Notes: generated by a model not told the origin, from the sequence alone. A stretch of DNA of 7,709 nt from a bacterium (GCA_030622125.1 JAUXGM010000103.1:1-7709); one strand, 5' to 3'; positions 1 through 7,399 are shown, counted from the stretch's first letter. Numbers and translations: made by a program.

Positions 1-220
1 AAGGTATCAATAACTGTGTCTGCTTAACGGCATTAATTCCTGCAATTTTTGCTGTTGTAAAAATATCCCCCTTTGGAGTTTTTCCCGATTCTATTAGTTT
101 TATTGTTTCTCTTTTTATCAGGATTTTACCGGATGCTTTTGCCTCTCGTTTTGTCGGGCTCTTATCCGAAACATCAATCATTCTCAGATTTCCATCCTCA
201 GGCCAATGTGATAGTTTCAT
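1..220 (-). CDS. moaC: Cyclic pyranopterin monophosphate synthase MoaC, 5' part (3' end beyond the window)
   Basis: This is an ATG-started frame of 73 codons that runs off the window start. MoaC acts after MoaA, turning the rearranged GTP product into cyclic pyranopterin monophosphate, in the cytoplasm. The visible protein matches the family N-terminal half: 'MIDVSDKSPTKREAKASG' at residues 14-31 corresponds to the usual MVDV(S/G)xKxxTxREAxA segment, and 'PKGDIFTTAKIAGINAVKQT' at 49-68 corresponds to KGDvxxtAriAGIxAaKxT. The frame breaks off at 'LLIP', just before the expected 'LCHP' motif, so about half of a usual ~155-residue protein is missing. A Shine-Dalgarno AAGGAGA (225-231) sits 4 bases before the ATG and abuts the moaA stop, leaving 11 bases between the two genes. 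Position directly after moaA fits a shared transcript. Identification is firm; completeness cannot be judged. Confidence 0.93.
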   Translation of the reverse strand, partial: MKLSHWPEDGNLRMIDVSDKSPTKREAKASGKILIKRETIKLIESGKTPKGDIFTTAKIAGINAVKQTQLLIP

Positions 221-231
221 ACAATCTCCTT

Positions 232-1170
232 TCAACCCCCTATTTTTGCTATTGTTTCATTTCCTTTTTTTATAGGTGGTTTTTCATGCTTGTTTTTAAT
301 AATTTTCTGTAGCCGGTTTTTAATTTTTTCGTCGTCATTCTCTCTTCTCATTAAATCCCTTAAACTGAAATTTTTCCTATCAAAAATACAGAGTTTTATA
401 TCTCCGTTTGCCTTTACACGGATCTTGTTACATGTCGCACAAAAAGGGTTGCTGATTGGAGTAATAAAACCGACCTTACCTTTTTTGTTTTTTAGTGGAT
501 AATATCTGGCGACCGAATTATTCTCTCTCTTGTTATCGGGAAAAATGATCCCGTTTTTTATAAGAGAGTTCTTTATCTCCGTCAGGGATACAAAATATAG
601 TTTATCGTCAATGAAATTCATTTTTTCAATGAATCTAACCGTTGCATTATATTTAATACCCAAATTTATAAAGTTAATAATTTCATCTTCATTAAAATTC
701 TTTATCACAACAACATTAATTTTTAGATTTTTAATCCTCAGTTTTCTAATATTTTCAATAAAAGTCTCCAATTTACCTCTTCTTGTTATGTATTCGTATT
801 TTTCGGGTTTCAGTGAATCGCAGCTGATATTTATTCCGGAGAGATTTTGCAATTCGTTGATTCTTTCAATATTGAGACCTTGAATTGCAAGATTTGTCGT
901 AACATAAAAATTTTTTAGTTGCAATTTTTCAAAAAAATCAATTGTACCTTTTCTTACAAACGGTTCCCCCCCTGTAAATCGGAATTTTTTTATTCCAAGT
1001 TCCTGAAAAATCTTTATTAACCTTTCAATTTCTTCAAAAGTCAGGATGGCTGTATGTTTGAATTTTTTTATACCCTCTTCCGGCAGGCAGTATCTGCACC
1101 TTAGGTTGCATCTATCCGTTAATGAAATTCTTATATAATCAATTACTCTACCGTATTTATCTTTCAGCAT
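232..1170 (-). CDS. moaA: GTP 3',8-cyclase MoaA (radical SAM)
   Basis: Cytoplasmic radical-SAM enzyme that converts GTP to 3',8-cyclo-7,8-dihydro-GTP, the first step of molybdopterin synthesis. From this start the protein has 312 residues, a little under the usual ~330. The SAM-cluster motif CNLRCRYC (C-x3-C-x2-C) is at residues 21-28, followed by the SAM-contacting GGEP in 'FRFTGGEPF'. The second, substrate-binding cluster uses cysteines at 244, 247 and 261 (CATC, then 13 residues, then C). The C-terminus is the Gly-Gly pair (KIGG) needed for activity in characterised MoaA. An in-frame ATG lies five codons upstream, at 1183-1185, but it has no Shine-Dalgarno. 'MLKDKYGRVIDYIRIS' aligns with the usual family start, and GGATTTGGAAA precedes it, so I chose 1170. 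This start overlaps the stop of the upstream MoeA-like gene by 7 bases (ATGCTGA), implying translational coupling. Confidence 0.95.
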   Translation of the reverse strand: MLKDKYGRVIDYIRISLTDRCNLRCRYCLPEEGIKKFKHTAILTFEEIERLIKIFQELGIKKFRFTGGEPFVRKGTIDFFEKLQLKNFYVTTNLAIQGLNIERINELQNLSGINISCDSLKPEKYEYITRRGKLETFIENIRKLRIKNLKINVVVIKNFNEDEIINFINLGIKYNATVRFIEKMNFIDDKLYFVSLTEIKNSLIKNGIIFPDNKRENNSVARYYPLKNKKGKVGFITPISNPFCATCNKIRVKANGDIKLCIFDRKNFSLRDLMRRENDDEKIKNRLQKIIKNKHEKPPIKKGNETIAKIGG

Positions 1171-2183
1171 TTTCCAAATCCACATTGCGGGAAATTACAT
1201 ACTTTGCAATGAGAGCAAAAACCTCCATATCCTCTTTGAACGATGTTACTTTTTACAATTTTTTTATCGGCAAACACAAAGGGAAGGAAAAGGTCCAAGG
1301 AGGTTATTTTGTAAAAGAGTGATGCCGCAGGGATACCAAAGATCGGCTTTTCATTGAGATAAGCAACAAGAAGCATATTACCGGGAAGGGCAGGAACCCC
1401 ATAGGATATGATTTTTGCTTCCGTTTCCTTTATAGCGAGCTTTGTAACATCATCAGGGTCAACAGACATTCCCCCCGTGATAAGAATTAAATCACAGGAT
1501 TTTGCCATCAGTAAAATTTCTTCTTTTATAAGGTTTTTCTCATCAGGAAGAATCTTTACAGCACTTATGTTGCTTCCATACGCTTCAATTTTCTTCTCCA
1601 GGATTGGTTTAAATTTATCTTTAATCCTTCCTTTTGCTATCTCGTTTCCTGTTATAATTAAACCGGTTTTCTTTTTTTTAAATGGTAGAATTTGCAGAGG
1701 TTTTTTTGTTTTTGAGATATTCAAAACCTTTTTTACTCTACTTCTTAAAGTTGCAAGAGGAATAATTCTTATTCCTGCAATTTTTTCCCCTTTTTTCACG
1801 GAAACACCTGAATGAAGCGTTGCAAAGAGAATATCCGGGATTTTGTTTATTTTATTCACAATTTCTTTTTCTACAATTAACAGACCGGTTTTTTTTGAAA
1901 CAAATGTAATTTTACCCTCTACCGGTCCGGTTGTAATAACATTTTCTCCGGTGATGCCTTTGAATTTTTCAGCGGCTTCATTTTCATGATATTCTTTATC
2001 AGAAATCTCAAGTGTCCAGATTTTTTCCTTGCCGAGTTTTAAAAATTTACTAATGTCCGATTCTTTTATGATATGTCCTTTTTTAAAAGCAACCCCTTTG
2101 AATTTTCCAGGGACAACTTCTGTTATGTCATGCTGCAAGATTTTTCCTACAGAATTTTTAACATCTATTTTTTTCTTTCGCAT
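1164..2183 (-). CDS. MoeA-like molybdopterin-binding protein with C-terminal cysteine-rich tail
   Basis: A 339-residue protein related to the MoeA/MogA/CinA molybdopterin-binding fold. Family members bind molybdopterin and help metal insertion or related cofactor handling; the exact reaction here is not known. The N-terminal ~165 residues are Lys-rich and not obviously catalytic. The fold domain spans about 172-305, with 'GNEIAKGRIKDKF' (179-191), 'ITGGMSVDPDDVTK' (235-248) and 'PALPGNM' (264-270). It is shorter than E. coli MoeA (411 residues) and seems to lack the usual last domain. Instead it ends in 'CSHCKVCNFPQCGFGKC', with cysteines at 323, 326, 329, 334 and 339, which looks like a metal or Fe-S site. 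AAGGAG (2191-2196) lies 7 bases before the ATG. Only 21 bases separate it from purM, and its end overlaps moaA. The cysteine tail recalls MoeA-like proteins of clostridia and other anaerobes, so I do not name it moeA. Confidence 0.85.
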   Translation of the reverse strand: MRKKKIDVKNSVGKILQHDITEVVPGKFKGVAFKKGHIIKESDISKFLKLGKEKIWTLEISDKEYHENEAAEKFKGITGENVITTGPVEGKITFVSKKTGLLIVEKEIVNKINKIPDILFATLHSGVSVKKGEKIAGIRIIPLATLRSRVKKVLNISKTKKPLQILPFKKKKTGLIITGNEIAKGRIKDKFKPILEKKIEAYGSNISAVKILPDEKNLIKEEILLMAKSCDLILITGGMSVDPDDVTKLAIKETEAKIISYGVPALPGNMLLVAYLNEKPIFGIPAASLFYKITSLDLFLPFVFADKKIVKSNIVQRGYGGFCSHCKVCNFPQCGFGKC

Positions 2184-2190
2184 TTATATG

Positions 2191-2196
2191 CTCCTT
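2191..2196 (-). promoter_or_regulatory. Ribosome binding site of the MoeA-like gene
   Basis: Full consensus AAGGAG, 7 bases before the ATG, inside the 21-base gap after purM. This is the only junction between the purine genes and the cofactor genes. It holds a strong ribosome site, and there is no hairpin or T-run, so transcription and translation probably continue across it. Confidence 0.8.
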
Positions 2197-2204
2197 AATA
2201 GATT

Positions 2205-3119
2205 TTAAACAACTTCTCCAATGATCTGATATTTTGTAGGAAGGTTTTTTATCTGAGATTTCGAGATAATGAATGCCATTCCTATTCCCATATTAAATAC
2301 CCTGAACATCTCGTCCTTATTCACTCCGCTTGCCTGTATTCGTTTAAAAACCTCCGGAATCTTCCAATTATAATAGAGCTTTATGGAATAATTCTTTGGA
2401 ATGATCCTCTTGATATTTTCAAGAATACCGCCTCCGGTTATGTGCGCCAAGCCCTTAATAGTTATTTTTTTTCTCAATTTTTTTATTTCTTTCACATAGA
2501 TCTTCGTTGGGGTTAAAAGATCCGTGGTAGGTTTCAGTTTTTCATTTTTAATAAGTTTATTTACAAGAGAAAATCCATTAGAATGAATGCCCGATGATGG
2601 AATGCCTACGATCAAGTCCTTATTTTTTATCAGATTTTGCTTAAAAAGATCTGCCTTTTCGCCAATCCCCATTGAAAAACCGGCAAGGTCAAACCTATTG
2701 TGGTAAAGTTCCGGCATTTGAGCGGTTTCCCCGCCGACCAGATCTACCTCAGCCTCCTTGCATCCGTCAATAATTCCCGTAAATATTTCACGGAAGCATT
2801 TTTCCGTTAATTGACCGAAACCGATATAATCAAGAAAATAAACGGGTTTAAGTCCGGAACAGAGAATATCATTTACATTCATTGCAGCAAGATCAATACC
2901 GATCGTATCAAATTTATTTAATTTTTCAGCCAGGAAAACCTTTGTTCCGACACCGTCTGATGATAAGGAAATATACATCTCCTGATCCAATTTTAATACA
3001 GCTGAAAAGTCCCCGATGCTTTTATTTTTTAGTCCCTTCTCTTTTAATATTTCCTTTATTAAAAGAGGTATCCGACTCGCCAAAGCAAGATCTACTCCTG
3101 CGTTCTTGTAATCAATCAT
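2205..3119 (-). CDS. purM: Phosphoribosylformylglycinamidine cyclo-ligase (AIR synthetase) PurM
   Basis: Uses ATP to close the imidazole ring, converting FGAM to aminoimidazole ribotide; a soluble homodimer in characterised cases. Family landmarks from the chosen start: 'DGVGTK' (55-60), 'VNDIL' (82-86), 'GGETAQMPE' (129-137), 'SSGIHSNG' (175-182), 'TPTKIYV' (203-209), 'ITGGGILEN' (227-235) and 'EMFRVFNMGIGM' (270-281). At 304 residues it is about 40 shorter than E. coli PurM. The usual glycine-rich stretch (GGIGGFG-like) before DGVGTK is replaced by 'KNKSIGDFSAVLKL', and the protein ends at 'IGEVV' without the usual short tail. A TTG lies two codons upstream (3123-3125), but GGAGA at 3126-3130 is too close to it and is well placed for the ATG at 3119. 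The start overlaps the purF stop by 8 bases (ATGATTGA). All core motifs are intact, so it is probably active but divergent. Confidence 0.94.
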   Translation of the reverse strand: MIDYKNAGVDLALASRIPLLIKEILKEKGLKNKSIGDFSAVLKLDQEMYISLSSDGVGTKVFLAEKLNKFDTIGIDLAAMNVNDILCSGLKPVYFLDYIGFGQLTEKCFREIFTGIIDGCKEAEVDLVGGETAQMPELYHNRFDLAGFSMGIGEKADLFKQNLIKNKDLIVGIPSSGIHSNGFSLVNKLIKNEKLKPTTDLLTPTKIYVKEIKKLRKKITIKGLAHITGGGILENIKRIIPKNYSIKLYYNWKIPEVFKRIQASGVNKDEMFRVFNMGIGMAFIISKSQIKNLPTKYQIIGEVV

Positions 3120-4470
3120 TTTCAATCTCCATTATATAGTTACCCGCAAAGCAGGCATAACAGTAATCGTTAGCATTTCCTTTCAAAACTCTCTTTAATC
3201 CGTTAATGGAAAGAAAGTTTACACTCTCTATTTCTAAATATTCAGCAATTTCTTTAGGTAAAAGATTATTTGCAATTAGTTTCTTTCTATTTGGTGTATC
3301 TATCCCAAAATAACAGGAATACTTAATGGGGGGACATGCAAGGAAATAGTGTATTTTTCCTACCCCCTTTTGTTTTAAAAGCCCAATTATCTCCTTTGCC
3401 GTTGTTCCTCTTACCATAGAGTCATCAATAAGTGCAATATCCTTTCCTTTTATCACCTCGAAAACAGGTTGAAGTTTCATTCTAACAATATTTTTCCTTT
3501 CTTCCTGGGTCGGATAGATGAAAGATCTCCCTACATAATGATTTCTGATAAGTCCTCTGTCCAGTGGCACATTACTTTCATCTGCAAATCCCATTGCAGC
3601 GGAAAGCCCGGAGTCAGGAACTGCAACCACAATATCCGGTCTTATATCGGGATTTTCCCTTGCAAGTTCTTCGCCCATTCGGTATCTCGTTTTATGGACA
3701 TTTTTCCCGAAAATACAACTGTCTGGTCTTGCAAAATAGATATGTTCAAAAACACAATTCTGTTTAATTATTTCCTTTGTGAATGGGATAAATTCAATAT
3801 TTCCACTTTTATCGATCCTTAAGATATTACCTTCCGTAACCTCACCGAGATATTCACCATTTAGAATATCAATTGCACAGGTCTCCGATGTAATAATGTA
3901 GCCGCCATCAATTTTTCCGTAAACAAGCGGCCTGAAGCCATACGGATCCCTGATTCCGTAAAGGGCATCCTCGTCCATAAGAACAATAGAGTAGGCACCT
4001 CTAATTGTATGTAATGTTGATGTCAATGCTGCTAAAAAATCACCTTCCTGATGTGCAAGGTAGTGCATTATCATCTCCGAATCCGAATTCCCTTGAAAAA
4101 TAGCACCGGCTGCTTTTAAATGATTTCTTAATTTTTTATAGTTAACAAGGTTTCCGTTATGAGCAAGGGAAATCTTGCCGTGATTCGTATTGGCATAAAC
4201 CGGTTGAGCATTTGCAATGTTAGAGTTTCCTGAGGTAGAATATCGGACATGACCGATACCCATCGCCCCTTTTCTTTGAACATTCGGAATATCAAGAAGA
4301 TTTCTTGCAAAACCGGATCGTTTATAGGTAAAAAAATGATCTTTGTCGTTAAGTGAAATTCCAGCCGATTCCTGTCCCCTGTGCTGCAATGCAAAAAGGG
4401 TAAGATAAAGTTTATAAAAAATATCATCAAAATTACCAATAATTCCGCTTACTCCACAATATTCTTTCAT
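3112..4470 (-). CDS. purF: Amidophosphoribosyltransferase PurF
   Basis: Catalyses the committed step of purine synthesis: PRPP plus glutamine gives 5-phosphoribosylamine. The 452 residues form an N-terminal class II (Ntn) glutaminase domain and a C-terminal phosphoribosyltransferase domain. The nucleophile is Cys5, so a four-residue propeptide (MKEY) must be removed. 'ALQHRGQESAGI' (27-38), 'GHVRYSTSG' (73-81) and 'SLAHNGNLVN' (101-110) are glutaminase motifs. The PRPP loop is 'ALIDDSMVRGTT' (346-357). Cysteines 239, 386, 437 and 440 match the four 4Fe-4S ligands of the Bacillus subtilis enzyme, in matching contexts (CVFEHIYFARPDS; PIKYSCYFGID; YCYAC). The protein is therefore of the Fe-S, propeptide-processed type, in which the cluster makes stability oxygen-sensitive. 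The start shares one base with the purL stop (TGATG), with GGAGG 10 bases upstream (4481-4485). Feedback control by purine nucleotides is known for the family, not visible here. Confidence 0.97.
   Translation of the reverse strand: MKEYCGVSGIIGNFDDIFYKLYLTLFALQHRGQESAGISLNDKDHFFTYKRSGFARNLLDIPNVQRKGAMGIGHVRYSTSGNSNIANAQPVYANTNHGKISLAHNGNLVNYKKLRNHLKAAGAIFQGNSDSEMIMHYLAHQEGDFLAALTSTLHTIRGAYSIVLMDEDALYGIRDPYGFRPLVYGKIDGGYIITSETCAIDILNGEYLGEVTEGNILRIDKSGNIEFIPFTKEIIKQNCVFEHIYFARPDSCIFGKNVHKTRYRMGEELARENPDIRPDIVVAVPDSGLSAAMGFADESNVPLDRGLIRNHYVGRSFIYPTQEERKNIVRMKLQPVFEVIKGKDIALIDDSMVRGTTAKEIIGLLKQKGVGKIHYFLACPPIKYSCYFGIDTPNRKKLIANNLLPKEIAEYLEIESVNFLSINGLKRVLKGNANDYCYACFAGNYIMEIEND
3126..3130 (-). 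promoter_or_regulatory. Ribosome binding site that decides the purM start
   Basis: GGAGA lies within the last codons of purF (the Met-Glu-Ile codons), 6 bases before the ATG at 3117-3119. It would be only about one base from the alternative TTG at 3123-3125, so it favours the ATG. Confidence 0.65.
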
Positions 4471-6605
4471 CAGGACCGACCCTCCATAGAATTTTCAAAG
4501 CTGTCAAAATAATAGTCCTTTAATTGATCATAAAAAAAACCTTTTTGTCCAAGAATTATTTTACCGTTATCAAGTGTTTTTCCCAATAAAACAGGAGAAA
4601 AATCCTTCGTTTTATAAAGAAAATCACCTTTATTTTTTGCTGATATTTCAAAGATAATAAGACCGGGTCCCTCTGAAAATAGGTCATTGATATTATCGTT
4701 CGGCAGATTAAATGACAGATTATTGCGTAGCCCCATTTTAAATAATGTTACGAAATTACCGCCTCTTGACTGCACCCTTGCAGAACTGTATAGATCGAAT
4801 ATGTCGGGAAGTATCTCAATAAATTTTTTCAATTTTTCCGAATTGAACTTCGGCACCTTTCCATGATCCATATTTAATATTTCCTTAGAAAAGAGAGAGG
4901 GATTTATAGAACTATCCGAAAGGTTTATTTGATAGAGACAGGAATCATTATTGATAAGATAATTCGGCTTAATTCTATCCAATTTTTTAATAAATCCGAT
5001 CATTCCTATCTCTAAAAGCGGTTTTATAGCTCCGCCTTCACTTTCATTATAAAAACTCACATTTCCGCTTACTATGGGAACCTTGAATAGTTCTGCGGCA
5101 CTGCTCATTCCCCTTAATGATTCAGAAAATTGTCCTAATATAACATCATTTTCGGGATTTCCGAAGTTTAGGCAATCGGTAATACCGATGGGTTCAAAAC
5201 CGCCGATCAGATGTTCAAGGGCGGATTTTGCAACGGTATTATAACCGCCTTTATACGGATTTAAATAGGTGTAGTCCTCAAGTCCTAAATTGGTAATAGA
5301 GAGTGCTTTATCTTTTTTGTTTATTCGGAGAACGGAAAAACCGTCTCCGGGAATTTTAATGGTATCATTTCCGACCCGATAATCATACTGTTCATATATC
5401 CAATGTTTAGAATTTATATTGTTGGAACTTAATATCTTTTCAATAACATTTTTAATATTACCGGTTTTTACTCCCATCAGTTCATCACTTTCTTTATTCT
5501 CTATCTTTATCCTATCATTTGCAGGCGGAACCTCTTCCAAAAGAAGTGAAATTGGAATATCGCCAAGGGTTTTTTCTCCCTCTTTCAGGATCATTCTTTT
5601 CGTATCGGTTATCTTTCCTATAATCGCCCATTCTATTTCTTCTTGTTTAAATATCTCTATAATTTCATCAAGTTTTTTCTGTTCGATAACCGCAAGCATT
5701 CGTTCCTGCGTTTCCGAAAGCATCATCTCCCATGGCGTAACATCCGACTGTCTTTTAGGTACCTTTGAAAGATCGAGTTCAATACCGACATCACCTCTTG
5801 ACGCCATCTCAACGGAAGATGAGGTTAGTCCTGCTGCTCCCATATCCTGCATTGAAACGACAAGTCTTTTCTTAGCAATTTTTAGGCACGCCTCAATGAC
5901 CTTTTTTTCCTGGAACGGATTTGCAATTTGAACGGAGGGTCTATCTTCTTTTGATTTCTCTGAAAGCGGATCGGATGCAAAATAAGCACCGTCAACCCCG
6001 TCTCTTCCTGTTTTGGACCCGAAGTAGAGGATAAGATTCCCCCGTCCCGATGCCACACCTCTTATTAGCTCATCCGTTCTTCCTATTCCAAGTGCAAAGA
6101 CATTGACAACACAATTAATTTTATATGAGGGATCGAACTGAGTTTCACCTGCGATCGTAGGAACTCCGACTGAATTTCCATAATCGGATATACCCCTTAC
6201 TACCTCTTCAAGAAGATGCCGGCAATGCGGATCACTTAGATGTCCGAATCTCAATGGATCGCTGCAGGCAACGGGTCTTGCTCCCATCGTAAATATATCT
6301 CTTAAAATACCGCCTATTCCTGTTGCGGCACCTTGATACGGTTCAATAGCCGACGGGTGATTATGTGATTCCATCTTAAATGCAACGAAATCACCATCAT
6401 CAATATCCAAAACCCCGGCATTTTCACCCTGTCCTACGATCTTTCTTTTTGATTTTGAGAATAATTTTTTTAAAAATGGTTTCGATGTTCTATAGCTGCA
6501 ATGTTCCGACCACATTACGGAAAATATCGCCTGTTCTATCTCGTTCGGTTCCCGTCCAAGCTGTTTTGTAATCGCCTTTAAGTCATTTTCTTTTAATTTT
6601 CCCAT
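4470..6605 (-). CDS. purL: Phosphoribosylformylglycinamidine synthase subunit PurL (short type)
   Basis: ATP-dependent synthetase subunit that converts FGAR and ammonia to FGAM; the ammonia comes from PurQ. At 711 residues it is the short (Bacillus/Thermotoga) type, slightly under the usual ~740, not the ~1300-residue fused enzyme of enterobacteria. Motifs: 'MWSEHCSY' (31-38) with the putative catalytic His35, 'GQGENAG' (58-64), 'ESHNHPSAIEPYQGAATG' (79-96) for nucleotide, metal and substrate binding, 'GRDGVDGA' (200-207), 'QDMGAAGLTSSSVEMASRG' (253-271) and 'SETQERM' (298-304). It repeats the two-half layout of PurM-like folds, with 'GNVSFYNES' in the second half. No PurS-like domain is fused at either end. 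The ATG is 3 bases after the purQ stop; the ribosome site is weak (GGAATGAGAT, overlapping the purQ stop), which points to coupling with purQ. Short PurL works in a complex with PurQ and PurS; PurS is not in this window. Confidence 0.97.
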   Translation of the reverse strand: MGKLKENDLKAITKQLGREPNEIEQAIFSVMWSEHCSYRTSKPFLKKLFSKSKRKIVGQGENAGVLDIDDGDFVAFKMESHNHPSAIEPYQGAATGIGGILRDIFTMGARPVACSDPLRFGHLSDPHCRHLLEEVVRGISDYGNSVGVPTIAGETQFDPSYKINCVVNVFALGIGRTDELIRGVASGRGNLILYFGSKTGRDGVDGAYFASDPLSEKSKEDRPSVQIANPFQEKKVIEACLKIAKKRLVVSMQDMGAAGLTSSSVEMASRGDVGIELDLSKVPKRQSDVTPWEMMLSETQERMLAVIEQKKLDEIIEIFKQEEIEWAIIGKITDTKRMILKEGEKTLGDIPISLLLEEVPPANDRIKIENKESDELMGVKTGNIKNVIEKILSSNNINSKHWIYEQYDYRVGNDTIKIPGDGFSVLRINKKDKALSITNLGLEDYTYLNPYKGGYNTVAKSALEHLIGGFEPIGITDCLNFGNPENDVILGQFSESLRGMSSAAELFKVPIVSGNVSFYNESEGGAIKPLLEIGMIGFIKKLDRIKPNYLINNDSCLYQINLSDSSINPSLFSKEILNMDHGKVPKFNSEKLKKFIEILPDIFDLYSSARVQSRGGNFVTLFKMGLRNNLSFNLPNDNINDLFSEGPGLIIFEISAKNKGDFLYKTKDFSPVLLGKTLDNGKIILGQKGFFYDQLKDYYFDSFENSMEGRS
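4481..4485 (-). promoter_or_regulatory. Ribosome binding site of purF
   Basis: GGAGG lies inside the last codons of purL (the Met-Glu-Gly region), 10 bases before the purF ATG. Together with the TGATG stop-start overlap it suggests re-initiation as well as independent loading of ribosomes. Confidence 0.6.
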
Positions 6606-6608
6606 ATC

Positions 6609-7283
6609 TCATTCCAAATTATCTATAAATGATCTGATAATTCCGACACCGTAATTCCCGAGATATTCATCGGAAACCCTTTCAAAATGCGGCATAAGTC
6701 CAAGAATATGTCCTGAATTATCTATAATTCCTGCAATATTGTCATAACTTCCATTTGGATTTCCTGACTTCGTAAGATTTCCTTCGTTATCAACATATCT
6801 GAAAACAATGTTATCTCCAATATCTTTAGCGTCTATCGGCTGATAATTTCCCGTCGTATGTGCTATCGGCATTTTAATGATCTCACCGATTTTATAATTG
6901 GAGGTAAAGACGGTATCATTTCTTTCAATTCTAATATCTACCATCTTTGATATAAATCTTTGGTTTTTGTTTCTGAGTAAAAATCCCGGCAGCATCTTTG
7001 ACTCTGCGAGCATCTGAAAACCGTTGCATATTCCAATTACATAACCACCTGACCTAACAAAATTCGGCAGTTCTCGAAATATTTCCGAATGAATAGCGAT
7101 AGCACCGGTCCTAAGATAATCACCGAAACTAAATCCACCGGGAAGAATGATCAACCCGAATTTAGACAATTTTCTCGCCGAATACCAGACATATTCAATT
7201 TCATCAACACCGTTATGTTTAAAAGCGTACATTGCATCCCGATCACAATTTGAACCGGGAAAAACCGCTATTCCAACCCTCAT
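6609..7283 (-). CDS. purQ: Phosphoribosylformylglycinamidine synthase subunit PurQ (glutaminase)
   Basis: Class I glutamine amidotransferase that releases ammonia from glutamine for PurL. The 224 residues match the normal family length (~225). It opens with the diagnostic 'VFPGSNCDRD' (7-16). 'LILPGGFSFGDYLRTGAIA'-like sequence at 45-63 leads to the nucleophile Cys86 in 'GICNGFQML' (84-92). The His-Glu pair of the triad is H199 and E201 in 'MPHFERVSDEYLG'; the usual Pro after this His is Phe here, a mild variant. 'PIAHTTGNY' (139-147) is another family signature. The ATG overlaps the stop of the small upstream ORF by 4 bases (ATGA), and AAGGGA ends 6 bases before it, inside that ORF. Stop-start spacing to purL is 3 bases, as expected for subunits made in fixed ratio. 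Confidence 0.97.
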   Translation of the reverse strand: MRVGIAVFPGSNCDRDAMYAFKHNGVDEIEYVWYSARKLSKFGLIILPGGFSFGDYLRTGAIAIHSEIFRELPNFVRSGGYVIGICNGFQMLAESKMLPGFLLRNKNQRFISKMVDIRIERNDTVFTSNYKIGEIIKMPIAHTTGNYQPIDAKDIGDNIVFRYVDNEGNLTKSGNPNGSYDNIAGIIDNSGHILGLMPHFERVSDEYLGNYGVGIIRSFIDNLE

Positions 7284-7399
7284 TTATTGTCCCTTTTCTT
7301 AATTGTTCGATATTCGTAGTTATTTATCTTACCGAATATTCGTGTCCACTGATTTTCATCAATTTTGAATATCGGTTTATTTAGCATAACATTCCTCAT
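7280..7399 (-). CDS. Unrecognised 39-residue ORF at the head of the operon
   Basis: I do not recognise this product. The frame encodes 39 residues, opening 'MRNVMLNKPIFKIDENQ' and continuing with 'WTRIFGKINNYEYRTIKK'. It is basic and soluble-looking, with one Trp and several Tyr, and has no signal peptide, membrane segment or cysteine. Support for translation: GAGG (7407-7410) sits 7 bases before the ATG, the ATG is the first after a strong promoter with a leader of only about 27 bases, and the TGA overlaps the purQ ATG (ATGA). An in-frame ATG at codon 5, preceded by GAGGA, is an alternative start. It occupies the place where purS (~80 residues) usually lies but shows no PurS resemblance that I can see and is half the length. 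It could be a real small protein, a leader peptide that couples ribosomes to purQ, or a remnant of a displaced gene. Confidence 0.5.
   Translation of the reverse strand: MRNVMLNKPIFKIDENQWTRIFGKINNYEYRTIKKRDNK
7333..7342. repeat. Perfect 10-bp palindrome CGAATATTCG, with two similar sites nearby
   Basis: CGAATATTCG is fully self-complementary and lies inside the 39-codon ORF. Related half-matching sites flank it: GAATATCGG at 7367-7375 and CGATATTCGT at 7308-7317. The three fall within about 70 bases just downstream of the promoter. They could be operator sites, or chance in AT-rich DNA; spacing between centres is uneven (about 34 and 25 bases). Confidence 0.35.

Noticed and set aside
73-312. 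79-codon plus-strand frame spanning the moaA-moaC junction
   Set aside because: It overlaps two well-supported genes on the other strand, and its apparent membrane character is an artefact of AT-rich complement sequence.
1171-1185. Upstream ATG as the moaA start (five extra residues, MWIWK)
   Set aside because: There is no Shine-Dalgarno before it, and the family alignment starts at the internal ATG at 1170, which is coupled to the upstream stop.
1408-1815. 135-codon plus-strand frame opposite the MoeA-like gene
   Set aside because: It is antisense to a gene with clear family motifs; its hydrophobic look comes from complementing Lys-rich codons.
4128-4439. 103-codon minus-strand frame inside purF
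   Set aside because: It is an out-of-frame shadow over the purF glutaminase domain, whose own frame carries all catalytic motifs.
5419-5931. 170-codon plus-strand frame opposite purL
   Set aside because: It lies wholly antisense to conserved PurL sequence. Its composition is the Ser/Ile/Phe-rich pattern expected from the complement of a Lys/Glu-rich gene, and it shows no recognisable domain.
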